Below, piece by piece: positions 19,280 to 30,187 of a DNA stretch of 64,000 bases. The position numbers and the translations under genes were made by a program. The notes under the pieces were generated by a model, which did no database searches, was not told the origin of the DNA, and saw nothing but the letters and a program-made list of their open reading frames with translations. Within the stretch, counting starts at the first letter, position 1, and each line of letters starts with the position of its first letter. Source of the DNA: Actinernus sp. WN-2022 (lineage: Eukaryota; Cnidaria; Anthozoa; Actiniaria; Actinernidae); assembly GCA_030867875.1 (NCBI GenBank), contig JAOWCC010000936.1, positions 18,732,095 to 18,796,094 on the forward strand, in the 5' to 3' direction.

Positions 19280-19655
19280 AACTTAATCCATTCACGTTCT
19301 GAAGCTACCAGGAGATTGTTGAGATCATTTTGAAAATTATTGAGTGGTTTTAGACTGTTTTACATCATTTGAAGCATATTGAGTGTTTTTTAGTTTTTGT
19401 CAGAAATCCAAGATTTGTCGCCTACCCGGTCTGGCCAAAAAAAATCAGATTTGACCATTTTTGAAGATGTACATTTTTTTCTTAAATTCTTTCTCCAACT
19501 TAATCCATTCATGTTCTGAAGCAACCAGGAGATTGTTTCAGGTTATTTTGAAGCGTATAGAGTGTTTTTTCAGTTTTTGTCAGAAATCCAAGATTTGTCG
19601 CCTACCCGGTCTGTCCCAAAAAATCCAGATTTCAGCATTTTTTCAATATGTTGAT
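19280..19655. repeat. Small satellite cluster 1
   Basis: Two to three diverged monomers of the large downstream satellite: ACTTAATCCATTCACGTTCT at 19281, GAAGCATATTGAGTGTTTTT at 19372, CGCCTACCCGGTCTGGCC at 19419, and a second round to 19655. The first monomer has an internal partial duplication (GAAAATTATTGAGTGG then GAAGCATATTGAGTG). These are more diverged from the consensus than the main array, as expected for founder or edge monomers. Confidence 0.85.
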
Positions 19656-20049
19656 ATTTTCTTCAATTCTTAACCATGCAGTACAATTTTCTTAAATCAG
19701 TTCAAATTTTCAAGATTCTAAAAAGGGATATTTTATTTTTTTGGGATTCATAAAAAAAAGGGGGATTAGTTTTTTTGGGGTGGGGAATTAAAAAAATCCA
19801 TCCACCCCTTTGCTGCAAAATATGTTTTGCAACCCATCCCTTCCCTCTACTTTCTCTGTCCCTCCCCCCTCCCCTCCCTTCCCATATTCCCATTTAACTT
19901 GTTTCCCTTGCCCCTGATACATCTTACTATTCCACTTACAGTATGCTGTCTAGAAGTAAAATGCTGTTGTGAATGTTGTCAGTACAAGGATTTTGTTTGT
20001 TGCTAATTGTATTTAATATGTCATCACTTGTATCTGTGATCTATACTAG

Positions 20050-21611
20050 GAAAAGTATCAGGAAAAGGAACTTGTCTCTATTAAGGTAACGATGTATTAG
20101 GTATTTATGTAGGGAGGGCACAGAGAATATTTAATGTTTTTCCATCTGATTCGACTCAGTCAATTAAGTTTTTTATCATGACCGCTTTCAAATGGCAAAA
20201 CATATATGAAAAAACTAGCAGAGCAAGACAGCTATTTCCAGCTCACTCACATCAAAGCTATTTCCAGCCCACTCACGTCTAATGGTTAGTAGGTTAGGTT
20301 TTCAGTAGGTTTTCTGTACGCTGTTGGTACACTGTTGGTAGATTAGGTTGTTGGTAGGTTGTCGGTACGCTGTTGGTACATGTAGATTGTCGGTAGACTG
20401 TTGGTACGTTGTCAGTAGGTTGTTAGTAGGCAGACTGTAGGCTGTTAGTAGGTTGTTGGCAGGTTTAACATAGTTGTCAGTGGGTTTAACATAGTTGTCA
20501 GTAAGTTGACGGTGGGTTTTAACATGGTTGTTGGTAACATACATTAAGTTGTTTGTTTATTAATAGGCTGTCAGACTCTCGGTTGTTTGTCTGTAGGCTG
20601 CTGGTAGGCTGTTTGGTGTCATTAGGCTGTCGGTTGTTTGTTGGTAGGTTGTAAGTAGGCTGTCAGTTGTTTCTGGTAGGCTGTCAGTTGTTTCTGGTAG
20701 GCTGTTGGTTGTTTTCTGTAGGCTGTCGGTTGTATTCAATTCTACACTATTACCGGGTAACAGCTAGGACCTTTAGAATTAGAAACATAGTATACACCTT
20801 CTCCTATTTTAATGCTGTGTATCCATAATTATACATTATGTCACAGTCAGGTTTTTCTGGACATTTGTGTATTTATTCATAATTTTCCACTTTCATATGT
20901 ATTTATTGTATTTGTCACACATACTAATGATAATAACAACTTGTTACTAAAAACAATAACAATGTACACATTTCATATAATAAAACAACCAAGGGGGCAT
21001 TATGACAAACAGAGGCAAGCTATAAACTATGGCTATGTAAACAAAAAATGAATGCCAAATAAATATTTAAAAATATGGCAGCAGTCCCCATTTTGTGCAA
21101 AGAAAGGAATTAAAAATATTTTTACAGTGTGAGTAATAAAACTCAGCAAGTTACAAAAGAATATCTAGAATACAATGTACTAACAATATTATTGTACCCT
21201 GTGTTTGAAATGAAAATCTTGGCACTTGTTTAGTCCATGAGAATTTGGTGTGCAATTAACTGTGTTCTCCAATATATATGCTTTTCTTGATTCCTCATTT
21301 TGAGGTTAAATTTCTCATACCCTAAAATTAACGTGTTCAGTTCTTTGAAATTTAAAATCCTGTAAACCATGCTTAGTATGGTTATCAGCATTCACAAGTT
21401 GCAGATTATTGTGTGGTTTGTCAACCTAACATTGAATTCTATGGAAGTCAGCCAGTATTATGCAACTTGCACTTTATCTTATCAACATTATTTTATAGGA
21501 GAGATACCTGGGAATTAATAAAAAGCGGAGAAAAGTACGAAGATTGACAGATCGTAAATTTGTGTTTGGCTGGGATGCTGGAGAAGACACGTCTAATGAC
21601 TACAACCCTAT
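20050..21611 (+). CDS. DDX23: DDX23/PRP28 helicase, two internal exons, copy 1
   Basis: Exon A, 20050-20085 (36 bp, ACTAG acceptor, AAG/GTAACG donor), encodes [12 protein letters not shown]. Exon B, 21499-21611 (113 bp, TTTTATAG acceptor, CCTAT/GTAAGT donor), encodes [16 protein letters not shown], then [21 protein letters not shown]. Together these match the conserved segment of the U5-snRNP DEAD-box helicase DDX23 (human KERYLGG, then [21 protein letters not shown]) that precedes the helicase core. DDX23 acts in the nucleus to release U1 from the 5' splice site during spliceosome activation. Exon B ends in phase 2. The N-terminal RS-rich exons and the helicase domain are not found in the window. 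The two-exon span includes introns. Confidence 0.85.
20284..20735. repeat. GT-rich degenerate tandem repeat, copy 1
   Basis: Words of the type GTTGGTAGGTT, GTCGGTAGGCTG and GTCAGTAGGTTG recur with an irregular 10-15 bp period. It lies in the intron between the two DDX23 exons. The minus-strand frame rich in Thr, Asn and Tyr is a by-product of this repeat. Confidence 0.85.
20736..21498. other. Intron sequence, nothing recognised
   Basis: AT-rich intronic DNA between the GT-rich repeat and DDX23 exon B. No repeat border or gene seen. The same sequence recurs in unit 2 at 23290-24045. Confidence 0.5.
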
Positions 21612-21799
21612 GTAAGTTTGATGTTCATGATTACTGTAAATTCCCCTGAGTACAACCACACTTTTTTGACAAAAACATGGGCCAAAGTTGGAGATGTGGA
21701 TGTTGGGGATGTGGGCTTAAATGGTATCAATTACGGTTTCTGGGAAACCCCCACCCCTCCCCCACACTTCACCCTAACCTTTAAAGTGCCTAATTAACC

Positions 21800-22235
21800 C
21801 AGTCTGGCCAAAAAAAAAAAGATTTGACCATTTTTGAAGATATAGATTTTCTTCTTCAATTCTTTCTCCAACTTAATCCATTCATGTTCTGAAGCTACCA
21901 GGAGATTGTTTGAGATCATTTTGAAGCATATTGAGTGTTTTTTCAGTTTTTGTCAGAAATCCAATATTTGTCGCCTACCCGGTCTGGGAAAAAAAATCAG
22001 ATTTGACCATTTTTGAAGATGTACATATTTTTCTTAAATTCTTTCTCCAACTTAATCCATTCATGTTCTGAAGCAACCAGGAGATTGTTTGAGGTTATTT
22101 TGAAGCGTATAGAGTGTTTTTTCGGTTTTTGTCAGAAATCCAAGATTTGTCGCCTACCCGGTCTGGCCCAAAAAATCCAGATTTCAGCATTTTTTCAATA
22201 TGTTGATATTTTCTTCAATTCTTAACCATGCAGTA
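21800..22235. repeat. Satellite cluster 2 at the duplication junction
   Basis: Satellite monomers (CCAGTCTGGCC at 21799; ACTTAATCCATTCATGTTCT at 21870 and 22051) joining unit 1 to unit 2. The left part matches the start of the main array at 24350, and the right part matches cluster 1 from 19380 on. This is the hybrid expected from unequal exchange between clusters. Confidence 0.85.
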
Positions 22236-22603
22236 CAATTTTCTTAAATCAGTTCAAATTTTCAAGATTCTAAAAACGGATATTTTATTTTTTTGGGATT
22301 CATAAAAAAAAGGGGGATTAGTTTTTTTGGGGTGGGGAATTAAAAAAATCCATCCACCCCTTTGCTGCAAAATATGTTTTGCATCCCCCATCCCTTCCCT
22401 CTACTTTCTCTGTCCCTCCCCCCTCCCCTCCCTTCCCATATTCCCATTTAACTTGTTTCCCTTGCCCCTGATACATCTTACTATTCCACTTACAGTATGC
22501 TGTCTAGAAGTAAAATGTTGTTGTGAATGTTGTCAGTACAAGGATTTTGTTTGTTGCTAATTGTATTTAATATGTCATCACTTGTATCTGTGATCTATAC
22601 TAG

Positions 22604-24158
22604 GAAAAGTATCAGGAAAAGGAACTTGTCTCTATTAAGGTAACGATGTATTAGGTATTTATGGAGGGAGGGCACAGAGAATATTTAATGTTTTTCCATC
22701 TGATTCGACTCAGTCAATTAAGTTTTTTATCATGACCGCTTTCAAATGGCAAAACATATATGAAAAAACTAGCAGAGCAAGACAGCTATTTCCAGCTCAC
22801 TCACATCAAAGCTATTTCCAGCCCACTCACGTCTAATGGTTAGTAGGTTAGGTTTTCAGTAGGTTTTCTGTACGCTGTTGGTACACTGTTGGTAGATTAG
22901 GTTGTTGGTAGGTTGTCGGTACGCTGTTGGTACATGTAGATTGTCGGTAGACTGTTGGTACGTTGTCAGTAGGTTGTTAGTAGGCAGACTGTAGGCTGTT
23001 AGTAGGTTGTTGGCAGGTTTAACATAGTTGTCAGTGGGTTTAACATAGTTGTCAGTAAGTTGACGGTGGGTTTTAACATAGTTGTTGGTAACATACATTA
23101 AGTTGTTTGTTTATTAATAGGCTGTCAGACTCTCGGTTGTTTGTCTGTAGGCTGCTGGTAGGCTGTTTGGTGTCATTAGGCTGTCGGTTGTTTGTTGGTA
23201 GGTTGTAAGTAGGCTGTCAGTTGTTTCTGGTAGGCTGTCAGTTGTTTCTGGTAGGCTGTTGGTTGTTTTCTGTAGGCTGTCGGTTGTATCCAATTCTACA
23301 CTATTACTGGGTAACAGCTAGGACCTTTAGAATTAGAAACATAGTGTACACCTTCTCCTATTTTAATGATGTGTATCCATAATTATACATTATGTCACAG
23401 TGAGGTTTTTCTGGACATTTGTGTATTTATTCATAATTTTCCACTTTCATATGTATTTATTGTATTTGTCACACATACTAATGATAATAACAACTTGTTA
23501 CTAAAAACAATAACAATGTACACATTTCATATAATAAAACAACCAAGGGGGCATTATGACAAACAGAGGCAAGCTATAAACTATGGCTATGTAAACAAAA
23601 AATGAATGCCAAATAAATATTTAAAAATATGGCAGCAGATTTTGTGCAAAGAAAGGAATTAAAAATATTTTTACAGTGTGAGTAATAAAACTCAGCAAGT
23701 TACAAAAGAATATCTAGAATACAATGTACTAACAATATTATTGTACCCTGTGTTTGAAATGAAAATCTTGGCACTTGTTTAGTCCATGAGAATTTGGTGT
23801 GCATAACTGTGTTCTCCAATATATATGCTTTTCTTGATTCCTCATTTTGAGGTTAAATTTCTCATACCCTAAAATTAACGTGTTCAGTTCTTTGAAATTT
23901 AAAATCCTGTAAACCATGCTTAGTATGGTTATCAGCATTCACAAGTTGCAGATTATTGTGTGGTTTGTCAACCTAACTTTGAATTCTATGGAAGTCAGCC
24001 AGTATTATGCAACTTGCACTTTATCTTATCAACATTATTTTATAGGAGAGATACCTGGGAATTAATAAAAAGCGGAGAAAAGTACGAAGATTGACAGATC
24101 GTAAATTTGTGTTTGGTTGGGATGCTGGAGAAGACACGTCTAATGACTACAACCCTAT
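22604..24158 (+). CDS. DDX23: DDX23/PRP28 helicase, two internal exons, copy 2
   Basis: Exon A' 22604-22639 and exon B' 24046-24158 repeat the copy 1 exons with the same splice sites. The only exon difference noticed is silent (GGC to GGT in FGWDAG). If exon B (phase 2 end) were spliced to exon A' (phase 0 start), the frame would shift and a TGA would appear inside exon B'. So a functional mRNA could use only one of the two pairs. Beyond exon B' the intron runs into the satellite array, which continues to the window edge. Whether this is the working gene or a broken duplicate cannot be settled here. Confidence 0.83.
22838..23290. repeat. GT-rich degenerate tandem repeat, copy 2
   Basis: Near-identical to 20284-20735, part of the tandem duplication. 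One visible difference is TTTTAACATAGTTG here against TTTTAACATGGTTG in copy 1. Confidence 0.85.
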
Positions 24159-25200
24159 GTAAGTTTGATGTTCATGATTACTGTAAATTCCCCTGAGTAC
24201 AACCACACTTTTTTGACAAAAACATGGGCCAAAGTTGGAGATGTGGATGTTGGGGATGTGGGCTTAAATGGTATCAATTACGGTTTCTGGGAAACCCCCA
24301 CCCCTCCCCCACACTTCACCCTAACCTTTAAAGTGCCTAATTAACCCAGTCCGGCCAAAACAAAATACAGATTTGACCATTTTTGAAGATATAAATTTTC
24401 TTCTTCAATTCTTTCTCCAACTTAATCCATTCATGTTCTGAAGCTACCAGGAGATTGTTTGAGATCATTTTGAAGCATATTGAGTGTTTTTTCAGTTTTT
24501 GTCAGAAAATCCAAGATTTGTCCATTTTTGAAGATGTAGATTTTTTTTTTCACTTCTTTCTCCAACTTAAACCATTCATGTTCTGAAGCAACCATGAGAT
24601 TGTTTGAGATCATTTTGAAGCATATTGAGTGTTTTTTCAGTTTTTGTCAGAAATCCAAGATTTGTCGCCTACCCGGTCTGGCAAAAAATATCCAGATTTG
24701 ACCATTTTTTAAAGATGTTGATTTTTTGTTCAATTCTTTCTCCAACTTAATCCATTCATGTTCTGAAGCTAACAGGAGATTGTTTGATATCATTTTGAAG
24801 CATTATCGAGTGGTTTTTAGTTTTTGTCAGAAATCAAAAATCCAGATTTGACCATTTTTGATGATGTTAATTTTTACTTCAATTCTTTCTCCAACTTAAT
24901 CCATTGATGTTCAGAAGCTAACAGGAGATTGTTTGAGATCATTTTGAAGCATATTGAGTGGTTTTTTATTTTTGTCAGAAATACAGATTTGACCATTTTT
25001 GATGATGTTAATTTTTTCTTCAATTCTTTCTCCAACTTAATCCATTCATGTTCAGAAGCTACCAGGAGATTGTTTGAGATCATTTTGAAGCATATTCAGT
25101 GTTTTTTTTATTTTTGTCAGAAATCCAAGATTTTTCGCCTACACGGTCTGGCAAAAAATATTCAGATTTGACCATTTTTTGAAGATGTTGATTTTTTGTT

Positions 25201-25379
25201 CAATTCTTTCTCCAACTTAATCCATTCATGTTCTGAAGCTAACAGGAGATTGTTTGAGATCATTTTGAAGCATATTGAGTGTTTTTTTATTTTTGTCAGA
25301 AATCCAAGATTTTTCGCCTACCCGGTCTGGCAAAAAATATCCAGATTTGACCATTTTTTGAAGATGTTGATTTTTTGTT
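25201..25379. repeat. Satellite monomer class A exemplar (179 bp)
   Basis: The full-length class. It is recognised by the GC-richer box CGCCTACCCGGTCTGGC between AAATCCAAGATTTTT and AAAAAATATCCAG. The diverged outlying clusters (19280, 21800) also have the box, so it is probably ancestral. 179 is not a multiple of three, which explains why open frames end at class A monomers. Confidence 0.9.
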
Positions 25380-25528
25380 CAATTCTTTCTCCAACTTAAT
25401 CCATTCATGTTCTGGAGCTAACAGGAGATTGTTTGATATCATTTTGAAGCATTATCGAGTGGTTTTTAGTTTTTGTCAGAAATCAAAAAGCCAGATTTGA
25501 ACATTTTTGATGATGTTAATTTTTACTT
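25380..25528. repeat. Satellite monomer class C exemplar (149 bp)
   Basis: It has GAAGCATTATCGAGTGG in place of GAAGCATATTGAGTG, and AAATCAAAAAGCCAGATTTG, meaning the box from CAAGATTT to GGTCTGGC is gone. Other copies read AAATCAAAAATCCAG or AAATCAAAAATCCGATTTG. It always carries GATATC (not GAGATC) before ATTTTGAAG in the copies checked. It usually precedes a monomer with GATGTTCAGAAG. Confidence 0.88.
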
Positions 25529-26028
25529 CAATTCTTTCTCCAACTTAATCCATTGATGTTCAGAAGCTAACAGGAGATTGTTTGAGATCATTTTGAAGCA
25601 TATTGAGTGGTTTTTTTATTTTTGTCAGAAATCCAAGATTTTTCGCCTACCCGGTCTGGCAAAAAATATTCAGATTTGACCATTTTTTGAAGATGTTGAT
25701 TTTTTGTTCAATTCTTTCTCCAACTTAATCCATTCATGTTCTGAAGCTAACAGGAGATTGTTTGATATCATTTTGAAGCATATTGAGTGTTTTTTTATTT
25801 TTGTCAGAAATCCAAGACTTTTCGCCTACCCGGTCTGGCAAAAAATATCCAGATTTGACCATTTTTTTAAGATGTTGATTTTTTGTTCAATTCTTTCTCC
25901 AACTTAATCCATTCATGTTCTGAAGCTAACAGGAGATTGTTTGAGATCATTTTGAAGCATATTGAGTGTTTTTTTATTTTTGTCAGAAATCCAGATTTGA
26001 CCATTTTTGATGATGTTAATTTTTTGTT

Positions 26029-26169
26029 CAATTCTTTCTCCAACTTAATCCATTCATGTTCTGAAGCTAACAGGAGATTGTTTGAGATCATTTTGAAGCA
26101 TATTGAGTGGTTTTTTATTTTTGTCAGAAATCCAGATTTGACCATTTTTGATGATGTTAATTTTTTCTT
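26029..26169. repeat. Satellite monomer class B exemplar (141 bp)
   Basis: It lacks the box: AAATCCAGATTTGACC follows directly after TTTTTGTCAG. The missing 37 bases in class A are bounded by TCCA repeats, so a deletion by TCCA microhomology explains it. It is followed by GATGATGTTAATTTTTT. 141 bp equals 47 codons without a stop on either strand, so runs of B monomers make frames of up to 194 codons (for example 31398-31982, minus). Confidence 0.9.
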
Positions 26170-27953
26170 CAATTCTTTCTCCAACTTAATCCATTGATGT
26201 TCAGAAGCTACCAGGAGATTGTTTGAGATCATTTTGAAGCATATTGAGGGTTTTTTTAATTTTTGTCAGAAATCCAAGATTTTTTGCCTACCCGGTCTGG
26301 CAAAAAATATCCAGATTTGACCATTTTTTGAAGATGTTGATTTTTTGTTCAATTCTTTCTCCAACTTAATCCATTCATGTTCTGGAGCTAACAGGAGATT
26401 GTTTGATATCATTTTGAAGCATTATCGAGTGGTTTTTAGTTTTTGTCAGAAATCAAAAAGCCAGATTTGACCATTTTTGATGATGTTAATTTTTACTTCA
26501 ATTCTTTCTCCAACTTAATCCATTGATGTTCAGAAGCTAACAGGAGATTGTTTGAGATCATTTTGAAGCATATTGAGTGGTTTTTTTATTTTTGTCAGAA
26601 ATCCAAGATTTTTCGCCTACCCGGTCTGGCAAAAAATATCCAGATTTGACCATTTTTTGAAGATGTTGATTTTTTTGTTCAATTCTTTCTCCAACTTAAT
26701 CCATTCATGTTCTGAAGCTAACAGGAGATTGTTTGAGATCATTTTGAAGCATATTGAGTGGTTTTTTATTTTTGTCAGAAATCCAGATTTGACCATTTTT
26801 GATGATGTTAATTTTTTCTTCAATTCTTTCTCCAACTTAATCCATTCATGTTCTGAAGCTACCAGGAGATTGTTTGAGATCATTTTGAAGCATATTGAGT
26901 GTTTTTTTATTTTTGTCAGAAATCCAGATTTGACCATTTTTGATGATGTTAATTTTTTCTTCAATTCTTTCTCCAACTTAATCCATTGATGTTCAGAAGC
27001 TACCAGGAGATTGTTTGAGATCATTTTGAAGCATATTGAGTGGTTTTTTTTATTTTTGTCAGAAATCCAAGATTTTTCGCCTACCCGGTCTGGCAAAAAA
27101 TATTCAGATTTGACCATTTTTTGAAGATGTTGATTTTTTTATTCAATTCTTACTCCAACTTAATCCATTCATGTTCTGAAGCTAACAGGAGATTGTTTGA
27201 GATCATTTTGAAGCATATTGAGTGTTTTTTTATTTTTGTCAGAAATCCAGATTTGACCATTTTTGATGATGTTAATTTTTTTCTTCAATTCTTTCTCCAA
27301 CTTAATCCATTGATGTTCAGAAGCTACCAGGAGATTGTTTGAGATCATTTTGAAGCATATTGAGTGTTTTTTTTATTTTTGTAAGAAATCCAAGATTATT
27401 TGCCTACCCGGTCTGGCAAAAAATATTCAGATTTGACCATTTTTTGAAGATGTTGATTTTTTTATTCAATTCTTACTCCAACTTAATCCATTCATGTTCT
27501 GAAGCTAACAGGAGATTGTTTGATATCATTTTGAAGCATATTGAGTGTTTTTTCATTTTTGTCAGAAATCCAAGATTTTTCGCCTACCCGGTCTGGCAAA
27601 AAATATTCAGATTTGACCATTTTTTGAAGATGTTAATTTTTACTTCAATTCTTTCTCCAACTTAATCCATTCATGTTCTGAAGCTAACAGGAGATTGTTT
27701 GAGATCATTTTGAAGCATATTGAGTGGTTTTTTTATTTTTGTCAGAAATCCAAGACTTTTCGCCTACCCGGTCTGGCAAAAAATATCCAGATTTGACCAT
27801 TTTTTTAAGATGTTGATTTTTTGTTCAATTCTTTCTCCAACTTAATCCATTCATGTTCTGAAGCTAACAGGAGATTGTTTGAGATCATTTTGAAGCATAT
27901 TGAGTGTTTTTTTATTTTTGTAAGAAATCCAAGATTATTTGCCTACCCGGTCT

Positions 27954-28193
27954 CTACTAATTATCATAATGGTCGGTACCTTAAATGCAGAATAAACTTC
28001 TAAACGATATCGATATCTCGATAGGATATGTACCTACTGGCCATGGAGTTCCTGTGACCTGACAACGTAACTCATCTAAACAAGATAGACACTGCTTCTG
28101 ATGTGTGGAGACAGGAAGATATTGAGGTACGTGTTATGAAGGTGTCGAGAAAGGAAGCAGATATTCAGGTGTGTGTTATGAAGGATAGACACT
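27954..28193. repeat. 240-bp tag insert, copy 1
   Basis: Unique non-satellite sequence inserted in the class A box between CCCGGTCT and GGC. It begins CTACTAATTATCATAATGG, has the palindromic region CGATATCGATATCTCGATAG, and ends AAGGATAGACACT. Two related sub-blocks (GAAGATATTGAGGTACGTGT and GCAGATATTCAGGTGTGTGT, each followed by TATGAAGG) show an internal duplication. Subtype: TACTGGCC with CTTCTGATG. Confidence 0.93.
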
Positions 28194-29947
28194 GGCTAAA
28201 AAATCCAGATTTGACCATTTTTGAATTATGTTGATTTTTTGTTCAATTCTTTCTCCAACTTAATCCATTCATGTTCTGAAGCTAACAGGAGATTGTTTGA
28301 TATCATTTTGAAGCATATTGAGTGTTTTTTTATTTTTGTCAGAAATCCAGATTTGACCATTTTTTGAAGATGTTAATTTTTACTTCAATTCTTTCTCCAA
28401 CTTAATCCATTGATATTCAGAAGCTAACAGGAGATTGTTTCAGATCATTTTGAAGCATATTGAGTGGTTTTTTTATTTTTGTCAGAAATCCAAGATTTTT
28501 CGACTACCCGGTCTGGCAAAAAATATCCAGATTTGACCATTTTTTGAAGATGTTGATTTTTTGTTCAATTCTTTCTCCAACTTAATCCATTCATGTTCTG
28601 AAGCTAACAGGAGATTGTTTGATATCATTTTGAAGCATTATCGAGTGGTTTTTAGTTTTTGTCAGAAATCAAAAATCCAGATTTGAACATTTTTGATGAT
28701 GTTAATTTTTACTTCAATTCTTTCTCCAACTTAATCCATTGATGTTCAGAAGCTAACAGGAGATTGTTTGAGATCATTTTGAAGCATAGTGAGTGTTTTT
28801 TTTATTTTTGTCAGAAATCCAAGATTTTTCGCCTACCCGGTCTGGCAAAAAATATTCAGATTTGACCATTTTTTGAAGATGTTGATTTTTTGTTCAATTC
28901 TTTCTCCAACTTAATCCATTGATGTTCAGAAGCTAACAGGAGATTGTTTGAGATCATTTTGAAGCATAGTGAGTGTTTTTTTTATTTTTGTCAGAAATCC
29001 AAAATTTTTTGCCTACCCGGTCTGGCAAAAAATATTCAGATTTGACCATTTTTTGAAGATGTTGATTTTTTGTTCAATTCTTTCTCCAACTTAATCCATT
29101 CATGTTCTGAAGCTAACAGGAGATTGTTTGAGATCATTTTGAAGCATATTGAGTGTTTTTTTATTTTTGTCAGAAATCCAGATTTGACCATTTTTGATGA
29201 TGTTAATTTTTTCTTCAATTCTTTCTCCAACTTAATCCATTCATGTTCTGAAGCTACCAGGAGATTGTTTGAGATCATTTTGAAGCATATTGAGTGTTTT
29301 TTTATTTTTGTCAGAAATCCAGATTTGACCATTTTTGATGATGTTAATTTTTTCTTCAATTCTTTCTCCAACTTAATCCATTGATGTTCAGAAGCTACCA
29401 GGAGATTGTTTGAGATCATTTTGAAGCATATTGAGGTTTTTTTTTATTTTTGTCAGAAATCCAAGATTTTTCGCCTACCCGGTCTGGCAAAAAATATTCA
29501 GATTTGACCATTTTTTGAAGATGTTGATTTTTTGTTCAATTCTTTCTCCAACTTAATCCATTCATGTTGTGAAGCTAACAGGAGATTGTTTGAGATCATT
29601 TTGAAGCATATTGAGTGTTTTTTTATTTTTGTCAGAAATCCAGATTTGACCATTTTTGATGATGTTAATTTTTTTCTTCAATTCTTTCTCCAACTTAATC
29701 CATTCATGTTCTGAAGCTACCAGGAGATTGTTTGAGATCATTTTGAAGCATATAGAGTGTTTTTTTATTTTTGTCAGAAATCCAGATTTGACCATTTTTG
29801 ATGATGTTAATTTTTTCTTCAATTCTTTCTCCAACTTAATCCATTGATGTTCAGAAGCTACCAGGAGATTGTTTGAGATCATTTTGAAGCATATTGAGTG
29901 TTTTTTTATTTTTGTAAGAAATCCAAGATTATTTGCCTACCCGGTCT

Positions 29948-30187
29948 CTACTAATTATCATAATGGTCGGTACCTTAAATGCAGAATAAACTTCTAAACG
30001 ATATCGATATCTCGATAGGATATGTACCTACCAGCCATGGAGTTCCTGTGACCTGACAACGTAACTCATCTAAACAAGATAGACACTGCTTCTGATGTGT
30101 GGAGACAGGAAGATATTGAGGTACGTGTTATGAAGGTGTCGAGAAAGGAAGCAGATATTCAGGTGTGTGTTATGAAGGATAGACACT
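29948..30187. repeat. 240-bp tag insert, copy 2
   Basis: Same length and junctions as copy 1. Subtype: TACCAGCC with CTTCTGATG. Its upstream monomers carry the markers CATGTTGTGAAG and CATATAGAGTG, shared with copies 3 and 13. The following join reads GAATTAAGTTG, unlike GAATTATGTTG elsewhere. Confidence 0.93.

Larger units (their letters stand above)
19380..24480. repeat. Tandem duplication of a ~2.55-kb segment
   Basis: Unit 1 (about 19380-21930) and unit 2 (about 21931-24480) match base for base with an offset of 2547-2554. Differences are rare: for example AAAAGGGATA/AAAACGGATA, CAGTCCCCATTTT/CAGATTTT, GTGCAATTAACTG/GTGCATAACTG and TTTGGCTGGG/TTTGGTTGGG. Each unit holds one end of a satellite cluster, a G+T-rich tandem region and two DDX23 exons. 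Both breakpoints lie within satellite monomers. Confidence 0.92.

Noticed and set aside
20302..20544. 80-codon Thr/Asn/Tyr-rich frame, repeated at 22856-23098
   Set aside because: A product of the GT-rich tandem repeat within an intron.
22327..22560. 77-codon frame with a Pro/Leu-rich stretch
   Set aside because: It reads through the C/T-rich intron tract; the duplicate region at 19780-20010 does not keep the frame intact.
27954..28193. Tag as a spliced exon (it contains AG and GGTACG words)
   Set aside because: No open frame crosses it and no neighbouring splice partner is seen; it is flanked by satellite on both sides.
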